This document shows positions 27,156 to 34,788 of a DNA stretch of 64,000 nucleotides, piece by piece. Under the pieces are notes generated by a model. That model saw only the letters and a program-made list of their open reading frames with translations. It made no database searches and had not been told where the DNA came from. Location of the stretch: positions 496,001 to 560,000 of the forward strand of contig CP039998.1 in the NCBI GenBank assembly GCA_013099015.1. The letters are read 5' to 3'. Each line of letters starts with the position of its first letter. The first letter of the stretch is position 1. Position numbers and translations under genes: made by a program. The DNA comes from Candidatus Saccharibacteria bacterium oral taxon 488. Lineage in GTDB: Bacteria > Patescibacteriota > Saccharimonadia > Saccharimonadales > Saccharimonadaceae.

Positions 27156-27626
27156 TCAAGCTACGTTTTTATCAAATCCACGCCTCGCCCCACCACCCAA
27201 CCGCAGCAGTACATTATACAAAAATATGATAACTCCCCAAAAAATAACGCTCAGATAATTACCCCAATTAAAGTCATTCCAAGGATTGCGGGTCGGGCTG
27301 CCTGTCGGGTCGTACGCCACAAATCCCACTACAGCCATCACGAGAATGATCAGGAGACCGGAGATAATGATCTCACGCACGTAACTGGAGCGCTGAAATA
27401 GTGATAGCCTCAGGTTATATCGAGACCCCGACGGCAACAACACCAATAACACAATAACGATATACGATGGGATGGTTATTATGCCCTCAAATACATCCCA
27501 CGGGTTAACCTTCATGATATCAGGTTTCACTACCTTCACGATCTCTTGCATACCCAGCGACACCCCAAAGAACAGCAGCAGGATGATCAGCACCAGCCCA
27601 ACAGAACTCCATCGCCTAGTCCACAT
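27156..27626 (-). CDS. Small integral membrane protein (4 helices), second gene of a pair
   Basis: 156 residues, not recognised. Hydrophobic helices are seen at about 8-28, 46-66, 83-104 and 125-145, with short basic loops (SGSRYNLRLSLFQRSSYVRE). The start overlaps the upstream 308-aa gene by 11 bases, so the two are translated from one message. A soluble protein coupled to a small four-helix membrane protein is a layout seen in many toxin and defence pairs, but nothing here identifies such a function. Confidence 0.7.
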   Translation of the reverse strand: MWTRRWSSVGLVLIILLLFFGVSLGMQEIVKVVKPDIMKVNPWDVFEGIITIPSYIVIVLLVLLPSGSRYNLRLSLFQRSSYVREIIISGLLIILVMAVVGFVAYDPTGSPTRNPWNDFNWGNYLSVIFWGVIIFLYNVLLRLGGGARRGFDKNVA

Positions 27627-28542
27627 TCTTCACCCCTGCTATGACACTTGTTGCTGCTTTGTAGACTTCATGTATTTTATGAAACACCTGCTTGTCATAT
27701 TCTTCTCTATCTTCGATGCTGCTGTCTGGCAGTTCAATTGTATTCTTGAACTGCGGCTGCATGATATTTACCGACGTTACTTCCATGCCCTCTTCAATTT
27801 CAACGTCGTAGACCTGCTTTTCGACACCCGGAAACTCCTTCACATAGTGATCAATGTACGCACCAGGAGACAGGAACTTACCTCGACTCGGCCGAAAATC
27901 AATGACGACCGCGCCGAGCGTATCGGTATGATTATCGATCGAGGACGCGGAGAATAAACTTTTCGCTAGTTGGCTGATTTTATTATTGTGCTCTATAGCT
28001 TCGCGAGTAACAAATATCTTCGCGGATTTTATACGATGCGCCCGCCTGATTAGCTCGATGGCATCTGGATGACAAACTACTGTCCCGATAAATGCCGTCT
28101 TTTCGGAGAGCGAAAGTTTTACTACTTGATTATTAATATATGCTAAAATCTTTACATTTGTGGCAACATTTCGGTTATATTCTAACGCCATAATTCCCTT
28201 GTCAGCATAGTACAGGAAATGCACTACCTGCACCGGCAGCTGCCCATCAGGCAGCGGATAACGCCTGATGAGATCATCATCGTCCCTGCCTATGGTAATC
28301 ACGTTTGACCCGTACACGGCAATGATGCCAGCATAGCATTTGGATAGTTCACTGGTTTTATGTAGCTTGTCAAACTGCAAGAGCCGCATAAACGACTCAT
28401 CGTCATTTGGATTATGTTGCCAGTTTCTGTCGTCTTCTTCGAGGTTCATCAAATCACGCAGAGCGTCCTCAAACAGGTAGCTGCCATATCCCTCGTCGTC
28501 GCGATTGGTAATGTTGTATAGAAATACGTTACGTTTAATCAT
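27616..28542 (-). CDS. Hypothetical protein, 308 aa, first gene of a pair
   Basis: No family recognised with confidence. The ATG at 28542 is preferred to the GTG one codon earlier because GGAG lies 7 nt upstream. The protein is soluble and mixed alpha/beta. It has an acidic N-terminal region (LMNLEEDDRNWQHNPNDDES), a strand-rich middle (AGIIAVYGSNVITIG, VQVVHFLYYADKGIMALEYN) and a C-terminal conserved-looking block GAVVIDFRPSRGKFLSPGA. It begins 28 bases after the pheS stop and overlaps the next gene by 11 bases. Position right after a housekeeping gene with a membrane partner suggests an acquired module. Confidence 0.7.
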   Translation of the reverse strand: MIKRNVFLYNITNRDDEGYGSYLFEDALRDLMNLEEDDRNWQHNPNDDESFMRLLQFDKLHKTSELSKCYAGIIAVYGSNVITIGRDDDDLIRRYPLPDGQLPVQVVHFLYYADKGIMALEYNRNVATNVKILAYINNQVVKLSLSEKTAFIGTVVCHPDAIELIRRAHRIKSAKIFVTREAIEHNNKISQLAKSLFSASSIDNHTDTLGAVVIDFRPSRGKFLSPGAYIDHYVKEFPGVEKQVYDVEIEEGMEVTSVNIMQPQFKNTIELPDSSIEDREEYDKQVFHKIHEVYKAATSVIAGVKNVD

Positions 28543-28570
28543 CACATATCTCCAGTCAATCTAACGTAAA

Positions 28571-29614
28571 TTAAAACTGCTCCAAAAAGTCCAATTTCCC
28601 GCTTTCAAAATGCCGCACATCCTCGATGCCGTATTTCATCATCACCAGCCGGTCGATGCCGCAGCCAAAAGCAAAGCCGGTGTATTCATTCGGATCGATG
28701 TCAGCAGCTTTCAGCACATTCGGGTGAATCATGCCGCAGCCTAATAGCTCAATCCAGCCCTCGCCTGAGCAAACTTTACAATCCGGCTTTTTGCCTTCAC
28801 AGAACGGGCAGCTCAGCGCAAATTCAAAACTCGGTTCAGTGAACGGGAAATAAAACGGGTTGACGCGCACATCCAACTTCTTGCCATAATATTCCTGCAA
28901 AAACTCCTGCAAGGTGGCGATGAGGTTGCCGACATTGACTCCCTTGGCGACATACACGCCCTCAACTTGATAGAACGTGTGCTCGTGCCGCGCGTCCAGG
29001 TCTTCGTTGCGGAACACCCGGTCGGGCACGATGGCGGCGATCGCCTCGCCCTTTGCCAAATTGCTGTGATATTTTTTCAGCACGCGGTTTTGCATGGTCG
29101 ACGTGTGCGCTGGCGCGATCAAGCGGTCGCCATTAGCATCAGTCTCCTCAGTCATGAACGTGTCATAATCGTCCCGCGCTGGGTGGCCTTTCGGAAAGTT
29201 CAGGCTCTCGAACATATGGAATTGATCGTCAATTTCACGCGACTCTTCCGTCACAAAGCCCATGCGATTGAAAATGTCAGAAATACGCTCAATCTCGGCG
29301 CTCAGCGGGTGAATCGTGCCCCGCTCACCCGGCAGCAATTCAGGCCGCAGGGCATTCACATCCATCGGCGCTGTCACGTCAATTGGTGGTAGATCAACCT
29401 TTGACAATTCATCTTCACGAGCCGCAATCGCCCGCTCCAATTCCTGCTTCAACTCATTCACTTTCTTACCAAACGCTCCGCGTTCTTCGGCTGGCAATGT
29501 CGCGATAGCGCCGTATAGTTCCCGCAGCTCCGTACTCCGCAATACGCTGCGCGGTTCAGCCGCCTCGGCTACGCGTGATAATAATAGTGATCGAACTTCC
29601 TCTAACGTTTCCAC
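28571..29614 (-). CDS. pheS: Phenylalanyl-tRNA synthetase alpha subunit
   Basis: 347 residues, normal length. An N-terminal coiled coil for tRNA binding (about 1-90) is followed by the class II catalytic core: motif 2 region FRNEDLDARHEHTFYQVEGV, and motif 3 in the C-terminal GFAFGCGIDRLVMMKYGI. A CPFC..CKVC-like cluster (CPFCEGKKPDCKVC) near residue 270 could bind zinc, as in some bacterial PheS. It follows the 78-aa membrane protein by one base and precedes the unknown 308-aa gene rather than pheT. Confidence 0.97.
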   Translation of the reverse strand: METLEEVRSLLLSRVAEAAEPRSVLRSTELRELYGAIATLPAEERGAFGKKVNELKQELERAIAAREDELSKVDLPPIDVTAPMDVNALRPELLPGERGTIHPLSAEIERISDIFNRMGFVTEESREIDDQFHMFESLNFPKGHPARDDYDTFMTEETDANGDRLIAPAHTSTMQNRVLKKYHSNLAKGEAIAAIVPDRVFRNEDLDARHEHTFYQVEGVYVAKGVNVGNLIATLQEFLQEYYGKKLDVRVNPFYFPFTEPSFEFALSCPFCEGKKPDCKVCSGEGWIELLGCGMIHPNVLKAADIDPNEYTGFAFGCGIDRLVMMKYGIEDVRHFESGKLDFLEQF

Positions 29615-29615
29615 G

Positions 29616-29852
29616 TCATCGCCCCTGCATCAAAAACATACCGACAACCACGGCCGCCATAATCACAATTATAATCCAGGCCGGCGCCAGCGTCGTCGTC
29701 TGCTTCGTATCTTCCAAATATTTTACATCCTCTACGCCGTCTAGACTGGCTTTTTCCTGAAGGCCCGACGCCTTGGCCTTCTCGCGCAGTTCCGCCGCAA
29801 TGCGTTCTTGTAGTTCACTGCGCCGATCTTGTTGATTTACAAATAATCCCAT
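29616..29852 (-). CDS. Small tail-anchored membrane protein, 78 aa
   Basis: Not recognised. A charged helical N-terminal half (about 8-45, RSELQERIAAELREKAKASG) is followed by a single C-terminal membrane helix (about 57-76), so the bulk faces the cytoplasm. It is the first gene of the pheS transcript. A TATAAT box ends 6 nt before the ATG, with no Shine-Dalgarno. Its stop lies next to the pheS start, so the pair is probably co-translated. Confidence 0.7.
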   Translation of the reverse strand: MGLFVNQQDRRSELQERIAAELREKAKASGLQEKASLDGVEDVKYLEDTKQTTTLAPAWIIIVIMAAVVVGMFLMQGR

Positions 29853-29858
29853 ATGTCG

Positions 29859-29880
29859 ATTATACCAGATATGTTATAAT
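29859..29880. promoter_or_regulatory. Divergent promoters of 78-aa/pheS and aquaporin genes
   Basis: Minus strand: TATAAT (29864-29859), 6 nt before the 78-aa gene ATG, leaderless. Plus strand: TATAAT (29875-29880), followed by a ~22-nt leader with AAGGAGG (29898-29904) for the aquaporin. The two -10 boxes are 10 bp apart, so the polymerases would compete. Confidence 0.6.
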
Positions 29881-29908
29881 GATAGTAATAGTACAGTAAG
29901 GAGGGACT

Positions 29909-30904
29909 ATGGCCACGAAGAAGACTACTAAAAAGGCCGCGACTGCAAAATCCAGTCCAAAGAAGACGACTGCTGCAGCTGCTACATCGAAAACAACCGT
30001 AACGCGCGTCACCAGCAAGGCCGAGACGAAAAAACCAGAGGTCAAATCGACTGCTGTTAAACCCGTCAAGACTAGCTCACCACGTAAAAAAATAGAAGCC
30101 AAGCTACCGCGCAATCTCGTCAACATTGTACTAGCCGAAGTTGCTGGCACGTTCATCTTGACACTAGTCGCCTTGTTCTCGGCATACATGATGACGCCGT
30201 TTTACGTTGGCCTCGCACTTGTCGTGCTGGTTCTCGGTATCGGTGCAATATCTGGTGCACACATTAACCCAGCCGTGACGTTCGGTCTCTGGACGATGCG
30301 CAAGCTTCAAGCTATACTCGTGCCGTTCTACTGGGCAGCACAATTCCTCGGCGCAATGGCTGCCGTTGTCTTGATGGGAGCAATTTCATCAGGCAGCTTC
30401 GTCATTAACTTTGACCAATTTACCACTTTCTCGTGGGCGATCTTTGCCGTTGAGCTCGTCGGTATGGCGGTCTTTATGTTCGGGGTGAGCGCTGCCCTGT
30501 CACGCACCGATCTCAAGAATACCAGTAGAGCCGTAGTCATCGGTATGTCATTGACACTTGGCCTCGTCGTTAGCGGTGCATTGCTACCACTCGCCCAAAA
30601 TGCTGCTGTCCAAAAGTACCAACAGGAGCAAGCAAGTGCGACTCAGCAGACACAGCAATCAAAAGATCAGCGAACCTATCCGCGCGAAGTGTATATCAAC
30701 GGTGCAACACTGAACCCAGCAGTCGCCCTGGCAGTGACTGAAAAGACTAACTCGCAGCTACAGAACGCCTCAGCACCAGCACAGAAAACAGAGAAAATGT
30801 ATACCCGCCTCAGCCTCGAGGTTATTGCCGCGACTCTCGTTGGCGCAGCACTCGGCGGTAACTTGTTCCTGCTGATTGGCTATCGCAATAAGGTTGAAGA
30901 ATAA
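29909..30904 (+). CDS. Aquaporin-family (MIP) channel with a lysine-rich N-terminal tail
   Basis: 331 residues. The first ~66 residues are a Lys/Ala/Thr/Ser/Pro tail resembling histone H1 or a DNA-binding tail (TKKTTKKAATAKSSPKK). The channel domain has two NPA boxes, AHINPAVTFG near residue 119 and GATLNPAVALAV near 268, in the half-helices of the MIP fold. A charged Gln/Thr-rich loop (about 235-258) precedes the second NPA. MIP channels pass water or small solutes such as glycerol; selectivity is not clear here. It has its own promoter, a strong ribosome site and a terminator. Confidence 0.92.
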   Translation: MATKKTTKKAATAKSSPKKTTAAAATSKTTVTRVTSKAETKKPEVKSTAVKPVKTSSPRKKIEAKLPRNLVNIVLAEVAGTFILTLVALFSAYMMTPFYVGLALVVLVLGIGAISGAHINPAVTFGLWTMRKLQAILVPFYWAAQFLGAMAAVVLMGAISSGSFVINFDQFTTFSWAIFAVELVGMAVFMFGVSAALSRTDLKNTSRAVVIGMSLTLGLVVSGALLPLAQNAAVQKYQQEQASATQQTQQSKDQRTYPREVYINGATLNPAVALAVTEKTNSQLQNASAPAQKTEKMYTRLSLEVIAATLVGAALGGNLFLLIGYRNKVEE

Positions 30905-30927
30905 TTCTCTTCCTCGGTAGTTACCGT

Positions 30928-30954
30928 ATCCCCGCCCGCTTGGCGGGGATTTTT
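30928..30954. terminator. Intrinsic terminator after aquaporin gene
   Basis: ATCCCCGCC / GGCGGGGAT (30928-30936, 30942-30950) with a 5-nt loop, then TTTT. It sits between the convergent aquaporin and rmuC stops. Confidence 0.9.
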
Positions 30955-30964
30955 GGTGAGACAA

Positions 30965-32035
30965 TTATTCTTCCTGCGCCGGCCGATCAATCAGCTCTGG
31001 CTGCGTTTGATGATCACCACCAGCGATTCGCACCACGTCTTTATCAATCTTACCCAGCTCTTTGTACGAATTATTATAGTGCCCAACTGTAGTACTGAGA
31101 CTCTTGCCCATCTTGGTCATCAGCTCATCAAACTTCTTAATATGCACACCCAGCTGGCCGACACGCACCTGGATATCTTTGGCCTGCTCTTCAATTTGTA
31201 GGCTCCGCAGCCCCTGCAGCACCGTCTGTAAATACGCCAAAAAGCTAGTCGGACTGACGATGATCACCCGCTTGTCACGAAAGGCATATTCGATCAAATC
31301 GCGGCTCGAACCGCCCGCACCAACATTGTTGATCAGCAGGTCATAATATAGCGACTCACTGGGGATGAACATAAAGGCGAAATCCATGGTATGCTCACGC
31401 GGGCGAATGTATTTGCTGGTTTCGTCAATGCGCCCCTTCAGGTCAGCTTTTACCTTGTTCAGCCACAGCTCGCGCTCAGCTTTGGTTTCAGCGTTGATCA
31501 TCCGGTTATAATTTTCCAGGCTAAATTTACTGTCCACCGGCAAAATCTGCCCCTTGTCCAGGAAGATAACCGCATCAACAATCTCGCCATCCTTGAACCG
31601 GTACTGCATCTGAAACTGCTTGGCTGGCAGCACATTATCCAGCACGCTCTCCAGGTAAAACTCGCCGAACACACCGCGCTGCTTCGGGTTTTGCAACACG
31701 TTCTGCAGGGTTTTCAGGTCAGTCGCCACGTCGACCACCCGCTTATTTGTCTCATCCAGCTTTGCCAGCCGCTGTGTCACGTCCGCCACCAGCTTGGCAC
31801 TTTCTGACAACTGCTTTTGCACCGAAGTTTGCACCTGGGCATTGCTGCACTCAAGTTTATCGCTGACCGATTCATTCAGCTTGGCGATAGTTCGCCCCAG
31901 CTCCACCACGTCAGTTTTAATGAGTTCAACTGATGATTGATTTTTCAGCTCGCTTAACTTCGACTGCAGCACAAACAGCATCGCACCCAAGCCCATAACG
32001 ATAATAACTAAGAGAATAATAATAATGGCTTCCAT
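30965..32035 (-). CDS. rmuC: RmuC-family DNA recombination protein
   Basis: 356 residues. An N-terminal membrane helix (about 3-24) is followed by a coiled coil (about 28-110) and the RmuC domain. Its signatures are visible: GVFGEFYLESVLDNVLP, VDAVIFLDKGQILPVDSKFSLENY, and FMFIPSESLYYDLL with RVIIVSPTSFLAYL, which fit a nuclease-like fold. In E. coli RmuC limits DNA inversion at short repeats; the biochemical role is poorly known. TACACT ends 6 nt before the ATG with no ribosome site, so it fits the leaderless pattern. Confidence 0.92.
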   Translation of the reverse strand: MEAIIIILLVIIVMGLGAMLFVLQSKLSELKNQSSVELIKTDVVELGRTIAKLNESVSDKLECSNAQVQTSVQKQLSESAKLVADVTQRLAKLDETNKRVVDVATDLKTLQNVLQNPKQRGVFGEFYLESVLDNVLPAKQFQMQYRFKDGEIVDAVIFLDKGQILPVDSKFSLENYNRMINAETKAERELWLNKVKADLKGRIDETSKYIRPREHTMDFAFMFIPSESLYYDLLINNVGAGGSSRDLIEYAFRDKRVIIVSPTSFLAYLQTVLQGLRSLQIEEQAKDIQVRVGQLGVHIKKFDELMTKMGKSLSTTVGHYNNSYKELGKIDKDVVRIAGGDHQTQPELIDRPAQEE

Positions 32036-32041
32036 ACTCTT

Positions 32042-32047
32042 AGTGTA
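32042..32047 (-). promoter_or_regulatory. rmuC -10 box (leaderless arrangement)
   Basis: TACACT on the minus strand, 6 nt before the ATG. Confidence 0.45.
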
Positions 32048-32053
32048 CAGGGA

Positions 32054-32548
32054 TTACAGAGACAAGACAACTCGCGCCAGCAGGACAAATATAGCTAAAA
32101 AGATAATCGCCGCCACGTTGCCGCGGATCCGGTTCAGCCACATTGCGGTTGCGTATACGAAGCCAAACGCCACGGTTGTTACCATCAGCGACAACCACCA
32201 CACCTCAGCAGTCGAGACACCAACACCCCACAGTGCACCAACCGCCGCGAGTACCACGAGCAGCGGCCGCCGAACTCGATTGAGAGCGACAATCGGTACG
32301 AGCATAACGCTGACCAATACCAGCGCAACGTAGGCACCGATTTGCGCACTGTTCGTACACATTGACGGGTCGGCCGTCGGACCGCAAATAATCTGCTTTA
32401 GGATAAAGCGATCAAGCGCCAGGGCGATCAGCCATGTCACGACACCGCCAACCATACCGCTGCTGACAACTCGCCAGAACACCGCCGGCGTCACAGGAAA
32501 CATATAGTCTGATTCTTCCTCGTGAAAAACTTTCTCAAACCACTTCAC
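32054..32548 (-). CDS. Small integral membrane protein, 4 helices
   Basis: About 164 residues if started at the GTG at 32548 (VKWFEKVFHEEE); an ATG at 32503 (MFPVTPAVFWR) with GAGGAAG upstream is an alternative. The longer open frame upstream is out of frame with PAP2 and not real. Four helices are seen, separated by short loops; one loop has CGPTADPSMC with two Cys that may form an outside disulfide. The family was not recognised. It follows the PAP2 gene on the minus strand and probably shares its message. Confidence 0.6.
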   Translation of the reverse strand: MKWFEKVFHEEESDYMFPVTPAVFWRVVSSGMVGGVVTWLIALALDRFILKQIICGPTADPSMCTNSAQIGAYVALVLVSVMLVPIVALNRVRRPLLVVLAAVGALWGVGVSTAEVWWLSLMVTTVAFGFVYATAMWLNRIRGNVAAIIFLAIFVLLARVVLSL

Positions 32549-33071
32549 AATAGATACAACTATAGCAGTAATTTGATAAAACCGCAACCCTATTTTGCAG
32601 TGCGTGACACCCGTCGCAATGGCATGTACCAGAATATACCCGCCCAGGCGATGATGAGCCCCCAGCCACATCAAGCGGCGTATGCACCAGCGCCACCACT
32701 CGCCCTATACCAACCAGTAGCGTCATCACTAAACAGGCCACGGCCCACCCTCGACACTTCGTGCCGAACCACACCGCCAACGTGATAGCCATAGTGAACA
32801 GGGCGTGATCGGACGGGAAACCCGGATTATCCAAAAACGAGGCGCCGGCGCTCACACCCGCTAGCTCAAACGGACGGAGACCTGATGGCTGATATAGCAA
32901 CCCGATAATTTTTGCTGCGACGAACGCCGTCAGCCCCGCCATTAACACTCGTGTATACACTTGATGGCGCCGATCTCGCGGTACGTGTCGGATGAGCGTA
33001 TATATCCCGATCAGCACCACTGGGATCACCAGCCCGTCGGCAATAATTTTCACGATCCATGAAATATCCAT
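32535..33071 (-). CDS. PAP2-family lipid phosphatase with a C-terminal frameshift
   Basis: Start ATG at 33071, 7 nt after a TATAAT box. The longer frame overlaps the tRNA gene and is rejected. PAP2 motifs are present: GLRPFE preceded by a Lys (motif 1), FPSDHA (motif 2) and GRVVALVHTPLD (motif 3). After DVAGG the reading frame turns Ser/Cys-rich and non-hydrophobic. Inserting one base in the five-C run at 32659-32663 (five G on the coding strand) restores a membrane helix LIIAWAGIFWYMPLRR ending at a TAG at 32590. The gene is therefore frameshifted, phase-variable or a sequencing error. PAP2 enzymes dephosphorylate lipid carriers such as undecaprenyl diphosphate. Confidence 0.75.
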   Translation of the reverse strand: MDISWIVKIIADGLVIPVVLIGIYTLIRHVPRDRRHQVYTRVLMAGLTAFVAAKIIGLLYQPSGLRPFELAGVSAGASFLDNPGFPSDHALFTMAITLAVWFGTKCRGWAVACLVMTLLVGIGRVVALVHTPLDVAGGSSSPGRVYSGTCHCDGCHALQNRVAVLSNYCYSCIYCEVV

Positions 33072-33078
33072 AAGCTCC

Positions 33079-33084
33079 ATTATA
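33079..33084 (-). promoter_or_regulatory. PAP2 gene -10 box (leaderless arrangement)
   Basis: TATAAT on the minus strand, 7 nt before the ATG at 33071. Confidence 0.5.
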
Positions 33085-33128
33085 CCCTGCTGGGCGTCGG
33101 CGTCAAACCCCGAGCTCGGCCTGCCGAC

Positions 33129-33157
33129 TTGCGCCGCTTTATCATCCATAGTATAAT
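33129..33157 (+). promoter_or_regulatory. tRNA-Gln promoter
   Basis: TTGCGC (33129-33134), 17-bp spacer, TATAAT (33152-33157), about 11 bases before the mature tRNA end. Confidence 0.6.
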
Positions 33158-33168
33158 CAGACACGCGT

Positions 33169-33243
33169 TGGGGATTCGCCAAGTGGTAAGGCACCGGGTT
33201 CTGGTCCCGGCATTCGGGGGTTCGAATCCCTCATCCCCAGCCA
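33169..33243 (+). tRNA. tRNA-Gln (anticodon CTG)
   Basis: A full cloverleaf is readable. The 7-bp acceptor TGGGGAT pairs with ATCCCCA. A D-arm with AGTGGTAAGGC is present, the anticodon stem CCGGG/CCCGG encloses the loop TTCTGGT, and the T-arm contains GGTTCGAATCC. The discriminator is G, and CCA is encoded in the DNA (33241-33243). CTG reads CAG glutamine codons. The gene has its own promoter and terminator. Confidence 0.95.
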
Positions 33244-33279
33244 AGAAAAAGGATTGACGTGTTGTCAATCTTTTTTCTT
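33243..33279. terminator. Terminator after tRNA-Gln, overlapping a gene end
   Basis: GATTGAC / GTCAATC with a 5-nt loop, extended by A-rich and T-rich arms to 16 bp. The T-tract on the minus strand also serves the convergent membrane gene, whose last Lys/Arg-rich codons lie inside the hairpin. Confidence 0.85.
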
Positions 33280-33765
33280 GCGCTTTGGTTTGGCATGAGC
33301 CTGATGGTTAGTTGATGTTTCTTGAGATTTTACCGTGGTTGTCGCGCCCTGGCCAAAACCGCTTGCCCATATCGCCAAAATCCACACACCAGCCAGGAAC
33401 AGAAGTGACCAGCTACCGCCCGGCAAGTCAAACGTCGCCCCAAATATCATTGATACTCCGTGACAAAACGCCATACCTTCCAGCAATGTCAATAGCAGTA
33501 GCGCCACGACGCCCATCACGGCACTTACTTTTCTCAGTCTAGCCGACACGTCCATGGCAAGTAAGAACGGCAGCGCCCCAACCTCTGTGACAACGAGAAC
33601 GATGGCGCACACTACCGCCATCACGCCCGGCAGTCCAGCGAGCATTGATGGAAACTTATCAAACGAGAATAGCTGACTCAAGGCGATGACGAGAATATAT
33701 CCGGCAATAATTAACCGTACAATGTGTACGACTGATATTGGTCGTTGGGTTGATGTTTTCTTCAT
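33265..33765 (-). CDS. Four-helix membrane protein, unknown function
   Basis: 166 residues with helices at about 12-32, 44-68, 78-100 and 118-138, and a highly basic tail KPKRKKKD. The arrangement faintly resembles DoxX/MauE-type four-helix proteins, but no motif is decisive. TATACT (33772-33777 on the minus strand) ends 6 nt before the ATG, with no ribosome site. The coding end overlaps the terminator hairpin of the convergent tRNA gene. Confidence 0.7.
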   Translation of the reverse strand: MKKTSTQRPISVVHIVRLIIAGYILVIALSQLFSFDKFPSMLAGLPGVMAVVCAIVLVVTEVGALPFLLAMDVSARLRKVSAVMGVVALLLLTLLEGMAFCHGVSMIFGATFDLPGGSWSLLFLAGVWILAIWASGFGQGATTTVKSQETSTNHQAHAKPKRKKKD

Positions 33766-33771
33766 AGATAT

Positions 33772-33777
33772 AGTATA
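33772..33777 (-). promoter_or_regulatory. -10 box of 166-aa membrane gene (leaderless arrangement)
   Basis: TATACT on the minus strand, 6 nt before the ATG. Confidence 0.5.
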
Positions 33778-33924
33778 CCGACCCGCCCTAAAAAGCTCAA
33801 GCTTGTTGTATTATTTACCAAAGCGCTTGCTTTTTTTATTAAAAACACGTACAGTAACAACAAGCGAACGATACAAAAACAAACACTACTGACGTTTCTT
33901 TCGCTCTACGACATCCACCACAAC

Positions 33925-33956
33925 AAAATACCGTTACGAGTGTGTAGCGGTATTTT
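33925..33956. terminator. Bidirectional hairpin terminator downstream of trmD
   Basis: AAAATACCGTTAC / GTAGCGGTATTTT, 13 pairs with one G-T, 6-nt loop, T-tract in both directions. It ends the trmD message. The remaining 33781-33924 holds small palindromes (AAGCTCAAGCTT, AAGCGCTT) and no gene. Confidence 0.85.
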
Positions 33957-33980
33957 CCGTTGTCGGACAAGGTTATCTCG

Positions 33981-34640
33981 TCACTCAGTTTCCGCTTTTT
34001 GCGACTGCTGTTCGCGCCACTCGGCGATCTTGCCATGGTGTCCGCTCAGCAAGACTTCCGGTACTCGTAGGCCATTAAATACCTCTGGCCGAGTGTACTG
34101 CGGATACTCGAGCGTCTTGCCGTCCGAGAAGCTCTCAATCTCTGCTGATGTTTCACCGCCCAGCACACCTGGCAGCAGCCGCACGATTGAATCAATAATG
34201 GTCATCGCCGGCAGCTCGCCACCAGTCAGCACAAAATCACCGATACTCCACTGCTCATCAACCAATTCCATAATGCGCTCGTCAACACCCTCATATCGCC
34301 CGCAGATGATAATGAGCCCCCGGCCATCATCCGCCGCCATGCGCGCCATCGCCTGCCGCCAGCGCCGACCACGTGGGCTCATCAGGACAACCTTCGCGCT
34401 CTCATCGCGCGACCTGGCAAATTCCACCGCCCGCCATAACGGCTCGATCATTAGTAGCATCCCATCGCCGCCGCCATATGGCGTATCATCGACTTGCCGG
34501 CGCGGCCCCAGACCAAATTCACGCAAGTTCACCGTCTCGAGCGAAACGATACCATCCTTTTGTGCCTTCCACATCATTGAGTTTTCAAATACGCCAGAGA
34601 ACATTTCGGGAAACAGGGTAATGGCTTGAAATTTTCGCAT
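33981..34640 (-). CDS. trmD: tRNA (guanine-N1)-methyltransferase TrmD
   Basis: Methylates G37 of tRNAs to prevent frameshifting. About 219 residues from the ATG at 34640 (MRKFQAITLFPEMF). The SPOUT-fold knot region includes MSPRGRRW, LIIICGRYEGVDER and the GDFVLTGGELPAM loop that binds S-adenosylmethionine. Three codons upstream another ATG overlaps the TATAAT box and is less likely. In many bacteria trmD follows rpsP and rimM; here it stands alone, leaderless (TATAAT-7-ATG), between two terminators. Confidence 0.97.
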   Translation of the reverse strand: MRKFQAITLFPEMFSGVFENSMMWKAQKDGIVSLETVNLREFGLGPRRQVDDTPYGGGDGMLLMIEPLWRAVEFARSRDESAKVVLMSPRGRRWRQAMARMAADDGRGLIIICGRYEGVDERIMELVDEQWSIGDFVLTGGELPAMTIIDSIVRLLPGVLGGETSAEIESFSDGKTLEYPQYTRPEVFNGLRVPEVLLSGHHGKIAEWREQQSQKAETE

Positions 34641-34647
34641 ATCCTTC

Positions 34648-34653
34648 ATTATA
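34648..34653 (-). promoter_or_regulatory. trmD -10 box (leaderless arrangement)
   Basis: TATAAT on the minus strand, 7 nt before the ATG at 34640. Confidence 0.55.
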
Positions 34654-34675
34654 CCGTGCCCACATAAAAACCACC

Positions 34676-34706
34676 AAAAAACCGCCCTTTAGCTAGGCGG
34701 TTTTTT
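34676..34706. terminator. Bidirectional intrinsic terminator upstream of trmD
   Basis: AAAAAACCGCC / GGCGGTTTTTT, 11 bp, with a 9-nt loop. It would end the KH-gene message on the minus strand, although it lies about 80 bases past that stop codon. Confidence 0.85.
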
Positions 34707-34788
34707 AGCACAAATAAGGCTCTCAATGGTTACCCATTGCTCGCATAGAGCTGTTCTCGCATATTGTCTGTGCTTGAACTAGTTATGA

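Noticed and set aside
32549..32674. Upstream extension of the small membrane protein frame after PAP2
   Set aside because: It is a third reading of the PAP2 coding end, with no start signal.
33072..33194. Upstream extension of the PAP2 frame
   Set aside because: It would overlap the tRNA-Gln gene and its promoter; the ATG at 33071 sits 7 nt after a TATAAT box.
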